The notes below the pieces were generated by a model. It searched no databases and was not told where the DNA came from. It was given only the letters and a program-made list of their open reading frames with translations. A stretch of DNA of 64,000 nucleotides, from assembly GCA_033584155.1 (NCBI GenBank), contig CP138355.1:1751501-1815500 (forward strand). Reading direction: 5' to 3'. Source of the DNA: Candidatus Electrothrix scaldis (GTDB taxonomy: Bacteria; Desulfobacterota; Desulfobulbia; Desulfobulbales; Desulfobulbaceae). Shown piece by piece: positions 55,940 through 64,000 of this stretch. How positions within the stretch are numbered: the first letter of the stretch is position 1; the number at the start of each line of letters is the position of its first letter. A program made the position numbers and the translations under genes.

Positions 55940-56674
55940 ATGGGAACCTCTATTGAAATATTGCTCCTGGATCAGACAGAGCAACTTGCGGAACTCCAGA
56001 AGAAACTCGGCTACACCTTTATAAAAAAGGAGTTGCTCCTGTTATCTATGATTCACAGTTCCTTTGCCTTTGAACGGCTGGACACCAGGCAGCATAATGA
56101 AACACTGGAATTCTTGGGTGATGCAGTGCTTGACCTGACTATAGGCCATATGCTCTTTACCCGTTTTCCCAAAAAACGTGAAGGCCAGCTAACCCGAATA
56201 CGGTCTGCTCTGGTTAATGAAGCTGGCTTGGCAAAGGTTGCCCGTTGTCTTGATCTCGGGAAATATCTTCTTCTTGGGCGAGGAGAAGATGGTTCCGGAG
56301 GGCGGGAAAAATCATCGATTCTTTCCTGTGCATACGAGGCCTTGGTCGGGGCAATGTTTATGGATAGCGGCTATGACACGGTATTGCGGTATGTGCAGCA
56401 GACCTTTGCGCCTCTGATTGAGCAGCAGGGAGAACGTCTCATTCATGCTGATTCGAAAAGTCGCTTGCAAGAGTATCTTCAGGAGTTGCATAATGAAGGA
56501 CCATCGTATGTTCTTGACGAGGAAGAGGGGCCTGCTCATGCCAGGATTTTTTCTGTGTCAGCCCGATTTCGGGACCAGGTGCTTGGTGCTGGCAAGGCTG
56601 GCAGCAAAAAAGAGGCTGAGCAACAGGCAGCCCGTGCCGCCTTGGCATTGCTTCAGGAACCTGCAAAAAAATAA
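55940..56674 (+). CDS. rnc: Ribonuclease III
   Basis: Double-strand-specific endoribonuclease used for rRNA and mRNA processing. About 244 residues from the ATG at 55940, which follows a GGAAGA site; an upstream TTG is less likely. The catalytic domain has the signature HNETLEFLGDAVLDL (~52) and the second acidic cluster in AYEALVGAMFMDSGYD. The C-terminal dsRNA-binding domain is present (SRLQEYLQELHNEGPSYV, then GAGKAGSKKEAEQQAARAAL). Full length. The first trypsin-like protease gene begins 27 bp downstream. Confidence 0.97.
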   Translation: MGTSIEILLLDQTEQLAELQKKLGYTFIKKELLLLSMIHSSFAFERLDTRQHNETLEFLGDAVLDLTIGHMLFTRFPKKREGQLTRIRSALVNEAGLAKVARCLDLGKYLLLGRGEDGSGGREKSSILSCAYEALVGAMFMDSGYDTVLRYVQQTFAPLIEQQGERLIHADSKSRLQEYLQELHNEGPSYVLDEEEGPAHARIFSVSARFRDQVLGAGKAGSKKEAEQQAARAALALLQEPAKK

Positions 56675-56701
56675 AATATAACAAATTATTAGGATATATT
56701 T

Positions 56702-58708
56702 ATGAGATTTTTCGGAATGTTCTGCTGGACAGTATTTTTCCTGCTGCTGTGCTATGGGAACACCTTTGCTGGGAATAATATAGAGTTTCTCGACAAGGAG
56801 CTGATTCAGGAATTAAACCACGGTATTTATGAAGTGGTGACTCCGAAACTGGAAGACAAAAAGATTACCTATGCCAGAAAACTTCCTTTTGAAAAACTGG
56901 ATTATGTGGAGCGAGAGGAAAAATACCACAGCATAGGGACGGCTTTTTTTATCAATAAAAAGCAGCTGATGACCGCTGAACATGTTTTCGATATCATGTA
57001 TTTTTCTCTGTATGAAGATTATTATATCCGTGACATGGAAGGCAATGTATATCCTGTGAATAAAATTTATAAATGCTCAAATCGACGGGATATGATGGTC
57101 TTTGATCTTGAAAAATATCCGAAAAAAATTGTTCCGCTGACGTTCAATGAAAAAGTAGAGATCGGTGATACGGTTTTTTCCGCAGGGAATGCCCTGGGAG
57201 AGGGAATATCCTATCGAGCCGGGCAGGTGGCCTCCTTTACCCCGGAGCGGGCTTATGGAGAGTGGAAGAATATCCGTTTTTCTTCGCCCGCATCTCCGGG
57301 AAACAGCGGTGGTCCCCTCCTTAATACTGAGGGAAAAGTGGTCGGCCTTATTGTTCGCAAGACGGAGAGTGAAAATTATAATATTGCTATCCCGATCAGC
57401 GAGGTGAAAAAGCTCGGAGAGCAGGCGGTTTTTCATGCCCGGAATGTCAGTGTTGAGGTCGAGGGAACCTGGGCAACGCTTATCAGAGATTGGTCCTATC
57501 AGGCTTCTTTACCAGCAACTTTGGCAGAGCTCAGGCAAAAGACGCAGAAGTCTTTAGGGAGTTTTTATCAGGGGCTGAGAAAAGAACTCATGGAGCAGGT
57601 CAAAAATAAAAATTTTCCCCGTGGTGAGCGCTTTCGTTTTTACTTAAGGGAGCAGCAGCCCATACAGGGGATTGCTACTATGGTTCCTGACATGAATTTT
57701 CGCAAATGGGCAGCACGGTCCCAGTTTCTGGAGAAAGAACCGCTTGCAGCAGAGCAGAGTGTCTATCATGGCAAAGCAGAGGATTTTGACATGCAGGCCA
57801 TTATCGAAAAACCTGATGGCGTTGCTCTGAAGACCTTTCTGGATTCTCCGAAAATGATATTGGATACCTTTCTGGCCGGGGTCCCTTATTTCCGGCATAT
57901 AGGTACGGAAAAGGTGCCGGTGACCAGCTTGGGTGAGCCCGCGAGAACAGAGGTATGGCAGGATAATTTGGGACGGTCCTGGCGTTCTGCTCTCTGGTAT
58001 GTCCCCTATGCGGATTATTTTCTTGGTGCCCATTGCCTTCCTTATCCGAAAGGGGCTATTTGTAATATCGTGGATGAGACGGCAGATTTCTTGAGCCTGG
58101 ATCATATTGCCACTGTCCGAGGGGGCAGCGATGAGCTGGTGATTGGTTATGAAGGAAGCCTTGATGACTGGATGGAATACCTTGCGCTTGGCGAGAAGTA
58201 TTTGCCCTCGTATTTTAAAGATGTTGTCATGAGTCATAAGGGCAAACACACAAAGATTCACCTGCATGATTTTCAGTTTGATTTTGAGAGCGAGGAAATT
58301 ACCGGCAAGTCAAGCCTCCGTTTGCATTTGGGTTATGCCAATGATCAGGTCTTAGCAGAAGATTTGGTGATGCTCAGTTTATTTCCAGAAAAGGGGCGGC
58401 CTGCCTATTATGCGATTCGACCCTATTATGAGCCAAGCCCCTTCAGTGCAGAGTCCTCTATTGGAACATGGGAAGAGGTGCTTTCCGGGACCGGTGACTT
58501 TTCCGGGAAAAAGGTCGCCAGAAATAATCGGGTGGTTATTCAAAAGCCTGCCTTGCAAACAGAGAAAACAATTACTGATCCTGATGGGCGGAAAATGAAA
58601 AAGGTTTTTGCTATCGGCTGCACCTATAAGGCGTCCACAGCAGATGAAAAAGATGTGGAGCAGGATTGCGAGCGCTTTTTTCAGAGTGTCCAGTTTGCTG
58701 ATAATTAA
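56702..58708 (+). CDS. Exported trypsin-like serine protease, paralog A
   Basis: 668 residues with a signal peptide (MFCWTVFFLLLCYGNTFAG). The N-terminal third is a chymotrypsin-fold protease with a complete triad: His in LMTAEHVFD (~90), Asp in RDMMVFDL, Ser in SPGNSGGPLLN (~202). No PDZ domain follows as in DegP; instead there is a ~400-residue region of unknown fold, ending in a conserved ADEKDVEQDCERFFQSV. Periplasmic or surface location is inferred. It is a clear paralog of the gene at 59496, and the two flank a DUF2459 lipoprotein gene, forming a probable functional cluster on one strand. Confidence 0.88.
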   Translation: MRFFGMFCWTVFFLLLCYGNTFAGNNIEFLDKELIQELNHGIYEVVTPKLEDKKITYARKLPFEKLDYVEREEKYHSIGTAFFINKKQLMTAEHVFDIMYFSLYEDYYIRDMEGNVYPVNKIYKCSNRRDMMVFDLEKYPKKIVPLTFNEKVEIGDTVFSAGNALGEGISYRAGQVASFTPERAYGEWKNIRFSSPASPGNSGGPLLNTEGKVVGLIVRKTESENYNIAIPISEVKKLGEQAVFHARNVSVEVEGTWATLIRDWSYQASLPATLAELRQKTQKSLGSFYQGLRKELMEQVKNKNFPRGERFRFYLREQQPIQGIATMVPDMNFRKWAARSQFLEKEPLAAEQSVYHGKAEDFDMQAIIEKPDGVALKTFLDSPKMILDTFLAGVPYFRHIGTEKVPVTSLGEPARTEVWQDNLGRSWRSALWYVPYADYFLGAHCLPYPKGAICNIVDETADFLSLDHIATVRGGSDELVIGYEGSLDDWMEYLALGEKYLPSYFKDVVMSHKGKHTKIHLHDFQFDFESEEITGKSSLRLHLGYANDQVLAEDLVMLSLFPEKGRPAYYAIRPYYEPSPFSAESSIGTWEEVLSGTGDFSGKKVARNNRVVIQKPALQTEKTITDPDGRKMKKVFAIGCTYKASTADEKDVEQDCERFFQSVQFADN

Positions 58709-58767
58709 GGAGTATTAGACTTGCTCCTTGTATTCGTTTTTGTTGTCAAACCAATATACATTGATAG

Positions 58768-59433
58768 ATGAGGCAACTTTTACTGCTTCTTGTTGTTCTT
58801 TTACTGCCAGCTTGTTCTGGCAAACCCTTGGTTGTAAAGCATGCTGAAGCGTTTTCAGATACGGGGCAGCACGAAATCTATATTGTAAGTCATGGTTGGC
58901 ATACGGGTTTCGTGCTTCCTGCGAATGTTATGTATCATTTTATTCCACAACTCAAAAAGAGGTTTGGAAACACCCACGCAATCGAGGTTGGCTGGGGAGA
59001 TAAAGGGTTTTATCAAGCAAAGAAAATTACCTCGGGATTAACTATCAGAGCGATTTTTTGGCCTACAGAAACAGTTATTCACACGGTATCTGTACCCTCA
59101 GATGTGAAGGCGTATTTTCCTGATAGCAAAATCAGAATACTATGTCTCAGTGATAACGAATTGGCCTCATTGGTCCAATTTATATCAGATAGCTTTGCAA
59201 GAGATTCTAAAGGGAATATCGAACTTGAGAAAAATGGGATATACGGTGATAGTCAATTTTATTCAGGCGTTGGATCGTATTACCTCATGAATACTTGTAA
59301 TAAATGGACTGCTAAAGGGTTGAAAAGTACAGGGTTGGATATTTCGCCGACTTTTAAGTTAACGGCTGGAAGTGTAATGAGTTATTTAACGGATAGGGTT
59401 TATAGAGATCGTTGTACGGGCGATGCCAAGTAA
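58768..59433 (+). CDS. DUF2459 (TIGR02117) lipoprotein
   Basis: 221 residues. A hydrophobic leader LLLLVVLLLPACSG with lipobox PAC predicts a lipoprotein. The family signature YIVSHGWHTGFVLP (~38) and VGWGDKGFY (~72) identify TIGR02117/DUF2459. Conserved His and Cys residues (HGWH, MNTCNKWTAKGL) hint at a papain- or NlpC-like catalytic arrangement, but function is not established. AT-richer than its neighbours and without a clear Shine-Dalgarno. It sits exactly between the two paralogous proteases. Confidence 0.88.
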   Translation: MRQLLLLLVVLLLPACSGKPLVVKHAEAFSDTGQHEIYIVSHGWHTGFVLPANVMYHFIPQLKKRFGNTHAIEVGWGDKGFYQAKKITSGLTIRAIFWPTETVIHTVSVPSDVKAYFPDSKIRILCLSDNELASLVQFISDSFARDSKGNIELEKNGIYGDSQFYSGVGSYYLMNTCNKWTAKGLKSTGLDISPTFKLTAGSVMSYLTDRVYRDRCTGDAK

Positions 59434-59495
59434 CTTTTTCAGTTCCATTATCTGTGTTGTATCAAGCAAATTGCTAGAACCTACGGAGCGTTATT

Positions 59496-61544
59496 ATGAA
59501 ATTCTTTGCTACCTTCTGTTGTGCAACATTTTCCCTCTTACTGTTTTGCGAAGCTACATTTGCCGGTAATAATATTGAATTCCTCGACAAGGAGCTTATT
59601 CAGAAGCTCAATGACGGTATTTACGAGGTGGTCACGCCGAAACTGGAAGATGATAAGATAAGCTACGCCAGGAAACTCCCTTTTGATAAGTTGCCCTTTG
59701 GACAGCGAAATGAGAAATATTACAGTATCGGGACAGCGTTTTTTATCAGTGAAAAAGAGTTGATGACTGCTGAACATGTCTTAGGACCGCGATATTTTTC
59801 CCTGCATAAGGACTTTTTTATCCGTGACAGAAACGGAAAGATCTACCCGCTCAATAATATCCTGAAGTGTTCCACTCGCAGAGATATGATGGTTTTTGAC
59901 TTGAAGGAATACCCGGAAAAGATCACCCCGCTCCATTTTAATCGCCAAGTTGAGGTCGGTGATACCGTCTTTTCTGTGGGGAATACATTGGGAGAGGGAA
60001 TAGCCTATCGGGCAGGACAGGTAGCCTCCTTTACACCAGAATGGGACTACGGAGAATGGCAGGATATTCGTTTCTCCTCCCCGTCATCTCCGGGAAATAG
60101 CGGCGGACCACTGTTGAATACAGCGGGAGAGGTCATTGGAGTGATTGTCAAAGGGAACCGGAGTGAAAATTATAATGTTGCTGTCCCTATTAGCGAAGCG
60201 GATAAGTTAAGTGATAAAGCAGAGTTGTATGCCCGTAATGTTTTTGTGAAGATATGGGGGACAGCTGCCACACACAGCAGAGACTGGTCCTATACCGTTC
60301 CTCTACCAGCACCACTTTCTGAACTTGCAGGTAAAGCCAGAGAGTCTTTGAAGGCATTTTATATAACCCTGCGTAAGGAGTTGCACGAGCAGGTTAAAGA
60401 AAAGAATTTTCCTGAAGGAAAACGTTTTCGTTATTTTCTCAGAAATCAGCCTGCTTTTCGTGGGCTCGCTCCTGTCTTGCCAGATACCACCTTTAGAAAG
60501 TGGACTGCAACACAAGTCGATTTCGAAAAAGAGCAGCTTGCTGCGGGCCAGGATGTGTATCATGGAGCTCATTATGGACAGGAAGGTGGGTCCCGTCGGA
60601 TGAGACGCCAAGATTATTTTGATATGCAGGTCATTGTTGAGAAATCTCCAGAAACCAAACTGAAGGAATTTCTCGATTCTCCTCGTATGCTTTTAGAGAC
60701 TGTGCTCAAGGCTATTCCCTATTTTCGTTTTGTTGGAAGGGAAAGAATTCCGGTGACCAGCTTGGGAGAGCCAGAACAAACCGAAACATGGAAGGATAAG
60801 CTGGGCCGGACATGGATTTCTTCTCTCTGGTATGTGGCCTACGATAATTCTTTTCTGGCCACGACCTGTCTCCCTGCACCTCAAGGGGCTGTTTGTACGG
60901 TTACGAGCATGCGTGCAGGCATATTAACACATGGATTTCTTGCCGATACCCGTCAATTATGCGATGAGTTGCTTGTCGGTTATGAGGGAAGCCTTGCTGA
61001 TTGGGAGGAGTATCTTGCCCTTGGTGAAAAGTATATCCCCACCTCGTTGCAAAAGGCAGAGATCAGCTATACGGGAGAACAGACCAAAATTCGTTTGAAA
61101 GATTTTCAAGTTTATTTGACCACGCCTGAAATCACCAAGAATTCAAATCTGTGCCTGCATTTTGGCTATACAAATGATCAACTGCTTGCTGAGGATCTGA
61201 TTCTGTTTTCCTTGTTCCCGGAAAAAGAGGGAGCTCAATCGTACACCATTCGGCCCTATTATGAGCCCAGCCCCTTCAGTTCTGACAGGTATCGCAGGGG
61301 CTGGAAAGAAAGTAACGCAGAAACCGGTGAGTTTTCCGGCAAAAAGTTCGCGGCTCAAGGGGATCAAGTTGTCGTGCGAAAGTCTGCCTTGCAGACAAAG
61401 ACGATGATCACAGATCCTTATGGTGAAAAAATCAAAAAAATCTTTGCTGTTGGCTGTAGCTACCAGTCTCTGATCGCAGAGGAAAAAGATGTGGAGCAGG
61501 ATTGCGGTCGTTTTTTTCAGAGCATCACGTTTTCTAAGGAGTAA
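59496..61544 (+). CDS. Exported trypsin-like serine protease, paralog B
   Basis: 682 residues, starting after GGAG at 59496. Signal peptide (FCCATFSLLLFCEATFAG). Triad: His in LMTAEHVLG, Asp in RDMMVFDL, Ser in SPGNSGGPLLN. It aligns along its whole length with paralog A, including NNIEFLDKELIQ at the start and EEKDVEQDCGRFFQSI at the end. It carries an extra basic insert (HYGQEGGSRRMRRQDYFDM) near residue 355 that paralog A lacks. The common C-terminal region is not recognised. Likely tandem duplication with later divergence. Confidence 0.88.
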   Translation: MKFFATFCCATFSLLLFCEATFAGNNIEFLDKELIQKLNDGIYEVVTPKLEDDKISYARKLPFDKLPFGQRNEKYYSIGTAFFISEKELMTAEHVLGPRYFSLHKDFFIRDRNGKIYPLNNILKCSTRRDMMVFDLKEYPEKITPLHFNRQVEVGDTVFSVGNTLGEGIAYRAGQVASFTPEWDYGEWQDIRFSSPSSPGNSGGPLLNTAGEVIGVIVKGNRSENYNVAVPISEADKLSDKAELYARNVFVKIWGTAATHSRDWSYTVPLPAPLSELAGKARESLKAFYITLRKELHEQVKEKNFPEGKRFRYFLRNQPAFRGLAPVLPDTTFRKWTATQVDFEKEQLAAGQDVYHGAHYGQEGGSRRMRRQDYFDMQVIVEKSPETKLKEFLDSPRMLLETVLKAIPYFRFVGRERIPVTSLGEPEQTETWKDKLGRTWISSLWYVAYDNSFLATTCLPAPQGAVCTVTSMRAGILTHGFLADTRQLCDELLVGYEGSLADWEEYLALGEKYIPTSLQKAEISYTGEQTKIRLKDFQVYLTTPEITKNSNLCLHFGYTNDQLLAEDLILFSLFPEKEGAQSYTIRPYYEPSPFSSDRYRRGWKESNAETGEFSGKKFAAQGDQVVVRKSALQTKTMITDPYGEKIKKIFAVGCSYQSLIAEEKDVEQDCGRFFQSITFSKE

Positions 61545-61556
61545 GGCGGGTTATTC

Positions 61557-62579
61557 ATGGGAAAGCCCCCTGACTCTCTGTTCGTTATTCCGGTTTTTAT
61601 CCCCCATGAAGGTTGCCCGCATTGTTGTGTTTTCTGCAATCAGCGCAGGATCAGCGGGTTCACGAAAAAACCGGTGACAGCCGAAGATGTACGGGAGACC
61701 GTGCAGACCTGGCTAGAGGGAAAGGGCTCGGAAAGACACCAGGTTCAGGTGGCCTTTTATGGTGGAAGCTTTACCGGTCTGCCCCAGACGCGCCAGCAGG
61801 AGCTGCTCGGGGCAGTGGCTCCGTTTATGGAGCAGGGGAGGGTACAGAGCCTTCGCCTGTCCACTCGGCCTGATTATATTGATCAGGAGCGAGTCGCGTT
61901 GCTGCAAGAATATCAGGTCTCCACGGTGGAGCTTGGGGTGCAGTCCATGAATGATCAGGTGCTTGCGCTGGCCAAGCGTGGGCATCGGGCTGTTGATGTA
62001 GAGCGTGCTGTTCCTGTTCTTCGGCAGGCAGAAATGGAGGTCGGCATACAGCTGATGCTGGGCCTGCCCGGTGATACCCGCACCTCCCTGCGCAGGACTG
62101 TTGAGCGAGTCATTGCGCTCCAGCCTGATTTTGTCCGTATCTACCCTCTCCTGGTTGTGCAGCACAGTGAATTGGCTGAGCAATACAAGCGAGGGGAATA
62201 TGCGCCGTTGAGTTTGGATAAGGCGGTGATTTTGACTGCCTGGATGAAACAGCGTTTTGATAAAGTTGATATTCGGGTAGTGCGCATGGGCTTACAAGCC
62301 GGGCCAGAGTTAGAGTCCTCGGTGCTGGCTGGGCCGTGGCACCCTGCATTTGGCGAGCTGGTGGCCTCCCGCTTGATGCTGCGCCGGACAAGAAGGTTGC
62401 TGGCGCAGATTCCCGCCGAGGATGCGATCCAGCTCTACATCAATCAACGGGACCAATCCGTCTTTCGCGGTATGAAATCCGCAAACATCAGGAGGTTGCA
62501 AGAGCTTGGCCTTTGGCAGCGTATTGCCCTGAGTACAGACCCCACGGTTCCACGCGGTACGGTTAACGTCCTGTCCTGA
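61557..62579 (+). CDS. Elp3/HemN-like radical SAM protein
   Basis: 340 residues. The 4Fe-4S cluster motif is GCPHCCVFCNQ (CxxxCxxC, with one additional Cys), followed by VAFYGGSFTG, LSTRPDYID and VELGVQSMNDQVLALAKRGH, which are the Elp3-type radical SAM core motifs. The MLGLPGDT loop is also conserved. It lacks the acetyltransferase half of true Elp3. Relatives are annotated as radical SAM proteins of unknown substrate, sometimes linked to tRNA modification. It starts 12 bp after protease B and may be cotranscribed. Confidence 0.9.
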   Translation: MGKPPDSLFVIPVFIPHEGCPHCCVFCNQRRISGFTKKPVTAEDVRETVQTWLEGKGSERHQVQVAFYGGSFTGLPQTRQQELLGAVAPFMEQGRVQSLRLSTRPDYIDQERVALLQEYQVSTVELGVQSMNDQVLALAKRGHRAVDVERAVPVLRQAEMEVGIQLMLGLPGDTRTSLRRTVERVIALQPDFVRIYPLLVVQHSELAEQYKRGEYAPLSLDKAVILTAWMKQRFDKVDIRVVRMGLQAGPELESSVLAGPWHPAFGELVASRLMLRRTRRLLAQIPAEDAIQLYINQRDQSVFRGMKSANIRRLQELGLWQRIALSTDPTVPRGTVNVLS

Positions 62580-62595
62580 TTGTTTTCATCCTTGA

Positions 62596-62620
62596 GGAGC
62601 TTGTGAGCTCCTTCTCTTTC
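62596..62620 (+). terminator. Possible terminator after radical SAM gene
   Basis: GGAGCT-TGTG-AGCTCC (62596-62611) followed by the pyrimidine run TTCTCTTTCCCC. The T-run is interrupted, so the call is tentative. Confidence 0.4.
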
Positions 62621-62817
62621 CCCTCTCTCATCCTGAGACCACCTTCTCTTTTCTCCTGTAGTTTTTTGTTTAGAAAAAGTATCTCTGGAATTTCCTTGTG
62701 GCACAGAGGGGAAACTAGATTGTTTCAAATATGTAACTGATAACTAATATATTTTTATTGACTTACTAGAAAGTCGCTGATAGCTTTTGCCAATATCGGC
62801 AGATTGTATGTCCTCCA

Positions 62818-63378
62818 ATGAAGAATAACACAATCCCTTATTCTACAATGACAGATCGAAAAATGCCCCGCCTGTTATCCGCCCTGAAAATAGTGCCCGC
62901 TATCTGGTTTTTGGTTTTCGCTATACCTCCTGCTGTATTCTCAAAAACTGTTTATTACGATTACAACAATCTCGGTCATCTTGAACAGGCACAAGAGTCA
63001 ATAGGAACTGTTTTTGATTACACCTACGATCTCATGGGTAATCGAAAAGCCATGACTGTCACGCCGCAGGACTCTGATGATGACGGTTTGGGGAATGGCG
63101 AGGAGGTCATACTGTATGGTACAGACCCCTATGCCGCAGATACAGATGGTGATGGCCTCAATGACGGTGACGAAGTTGCTTACTGGGGTGAGGACTGGAA
63201 CAGTGATTTCGACAATGACGGTCTGATTAATCTGTTGGATGAAGACTCTGATGGTGATGGGTATAGCGATGGATTTGAAGTCAGTCGTGGCACTAACCCA
63301 GGCGATCCAGAAGATCATCCCTCAATGATATTAACACCAATCCTCTTTCTCCTTCTTCATGGACAAGAGGCTATATAG
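62818..63378 (+). CDS. Exported protein with YD repeat and TSP type-3 calcium motifs
   Basis: 186 residues. A hydrophobic segment (IVPAIWFLVFAIPPAVF) with cleavage near FSKT suggests export. Residues ~42-80 resemble an RHS/YD repeat (YYDYNNLGHLEQAQESIG, then FDYTYDLMGNRKAMTV). Next come Asp-rich thrombospondin type-3 repeats (DSDDDGLGNGEE, DTDGDGLNDGDE, DSDGDGYSDGFE), each able to bind calcium. It ends with a hydrophobic C-terminus LTPILFLLLHG, which looks like a membrane or sorting tail. No good Shine-Dalgarno; internal Mets at 62848 and 62863 are alternative starts. May be a small RHS-derived fragment associated with the next gene. Confidence 0.68.
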   Translation: MKNNTIPYSTMTDRKMPRLLSALKIVPAIWFLVFAIPPAVFSKTVYYDYNNLGHLEQAQESIGTVFDYTYDLMGNRKAMTVTPQDSDDDGLGNGEEVILYGTDPYAADTDGDGLNDGDEVAYWGEDWNSDFDNDGLINLLDEDSDGDGYSDGFEVSRGTNPGDPEDHPSMILTPILFLLLHGQEAI

Positions 63379-63471
63379 GTTTTCAGTCCATGTTTATTGC
63401 TTGATTGTGTTTTATTTGATGTTTGAAAATCCAGCTTGTTAACCACCAAAAATAAGAGCCGGACTCTACTC

Positions 63472-64000
63472 ATGTATAAAGAAAAATATCGCTATTTTTT
63501 GCTCCTCCTTCTTGTTTCCACCTTTTTTTATTCTGGAGCAATACCTGTCTGTTTTGCACAATCTCAAGGCAGTACAGTTGAGAAAAAGATGGAGATGACA
63601 TTGCCGAAAGAGGTATTGACCTCCGGTAGTCCCTTTATGATCATGATGGATAGCCAAGGGCATCATCGGATTATCACATACAACAAACAACCGAACAAGA
63701 AATTGCCTGAAGTTCATTCAGATACCTTTGCAGCCGATACGATGGCGGTATATGCAGCGGATTCCACGGTTGCATTAACTGCCACAGCAGATGCAGCGGC
63801 TTCCGCTCTGCCATCGGAGCGGATAATTAAGACAGAGACCACAGATTATCAGGAAGGAACCGTAGGGCAACAACTGGGTCAGGCGTTAGAAGTTACAGTC
63901 CGGGATGAAAATGATCTGCCGGTCGCTAACACACAGATTGTGTTTCAGGTTGCTAAGGGTGGCGGTACTTTTGTTGGTGGCTCAACTGATCTTACCGTTA
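63472..64000 (+). CDS. Secreted surface protein, 3' end outside window
   Basis: The frame opens at 63472 (MYKEKYRYFLLLLLVSTFFY) and stays open to the window edge, giving 176 residues. The signal peptide is cleaved near CFAQSQ. After an Ala/Thr-rich spacer (DTMAVYAADSTVALTATADA), an Ig-like segment begins (GQALEVTVRDENDLPVANTQ, then IVFQVAKGGGTFVGGS), of the big-Ig type 1 (intimin/invasin-like) family. With the YD/TSP3 gene just upstream, this is probably the start of a large RHS-associated or adhesin-type surface protein. Confidence 0.75.
   Translation, partial: MYKEKYRYFLLLLLVSTFFYSGAIPVCFAQSQGSTVEKKMEMTLPKEVLTSGSPFMIMMDSQGHHRIITYNKQPNKKLPEVHSDTFAADTMAVYAADSTVALTATADAAASALPSERIIKTETTDYQEGTVGQQLGQALEVTVRDENDLPVANTQIVFQVAKGGGTFVGGSTDLTV

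Overview
The window looks like a chromosomal segment of a Gram-negative, deltaproteobacterial-type organism (Desulfobacterota, possibly Desulfobulbales). This is inferred from gene content only: system II cytochrome c maturation (CcsA/ResB), Wzm/Wzt polysaccharide export, GEMM-type riboswitches, large PKD and RHS-like surface proteins, hybrid histidine kinases, and citrate synthase next to ThpR. No rRNA is present, so the taxonomy is not proven. One tRNA (Cys, GCA) is present.

Layout. 1-4.2 kb: the 3'-truncated edge of a hypothetical gene, an inverted-repeat element, and a minus-strand run (HAD phosphatase, small Cys protein, OB-fold periplasmic protein, VioB-like ferritin-fold protein). 4.2-8.6 kb: mutL, a PAS histidine kinase, and an amidohydrolase-fold protein that appears to have lost every metal ligand. 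8.6-12.7 kb (minus): a large GH13 glucan enzyme and a secreted RNase T2. 13.1-20.9 kb: rhomboid protease with a repeat tail, small membrane protein, then a two-gene operon of a LysM/FecR/Ig-like envelope protein and a hybrid kinase with duplicated receiver domains. 20.9-26.5 kb is an AT-richer accessory island: decayed Rpn nuclease, DUF1704 (MATCAP-like) metallopeptidase, a 104-bp MITE, a frameshifted STAND/TPR ATPase and a YhcG-type nuclease. 26.5-31.4 kb: a PKD-repeat protein of about 1,650 residues whose N-terminal coding region overlaps a REP-like palindrome.

31.6-35.2 kb: a GEMM riboswitch driving a 48-aa membrane peptide, an unidentified structured segment, and clpB. 35.2-40.3 kb (minus): Wzm/Wzt exporter with a sulfotransferase and a glycosyltransferase. 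40.9-45.5 kb: glyS and convergent ccsA/resB. 45.7-49.4 kb: nested mobile debris (a 117-bp MITE with a 5-bp target duplication, and a second 104-bp MITE interrupted by a 1,656-bp IS with an 8-bp target duplication), followed by two more GEMM riboswitches, each leading a small exported or membrane protein. 49.4-56.7 kb: lipoprotein hydrolase, epimerase, zinc-ribbon protein, citrate synthase, ThpR, tRNA-Cys, RNase III. 56.7-64 kb: two paralogous trypsin-like proteases flanking a DUF2459 lipoprotein, a radical SAM enzyme, and RHS/TSP3-type surface protein genes running off the window.

The most noteworthy items are: three GEMM riboswitches sharing an upstream covarying hairpin that pairs with the 5' strand of P1; the DUF1704 + STAND/TPR pair as a candidate defence or signalling module; the exact empty-site/filled-site pair that defines the IS; and the amidohydrolase-fold pseudoenzyme beside a sensor kinase.
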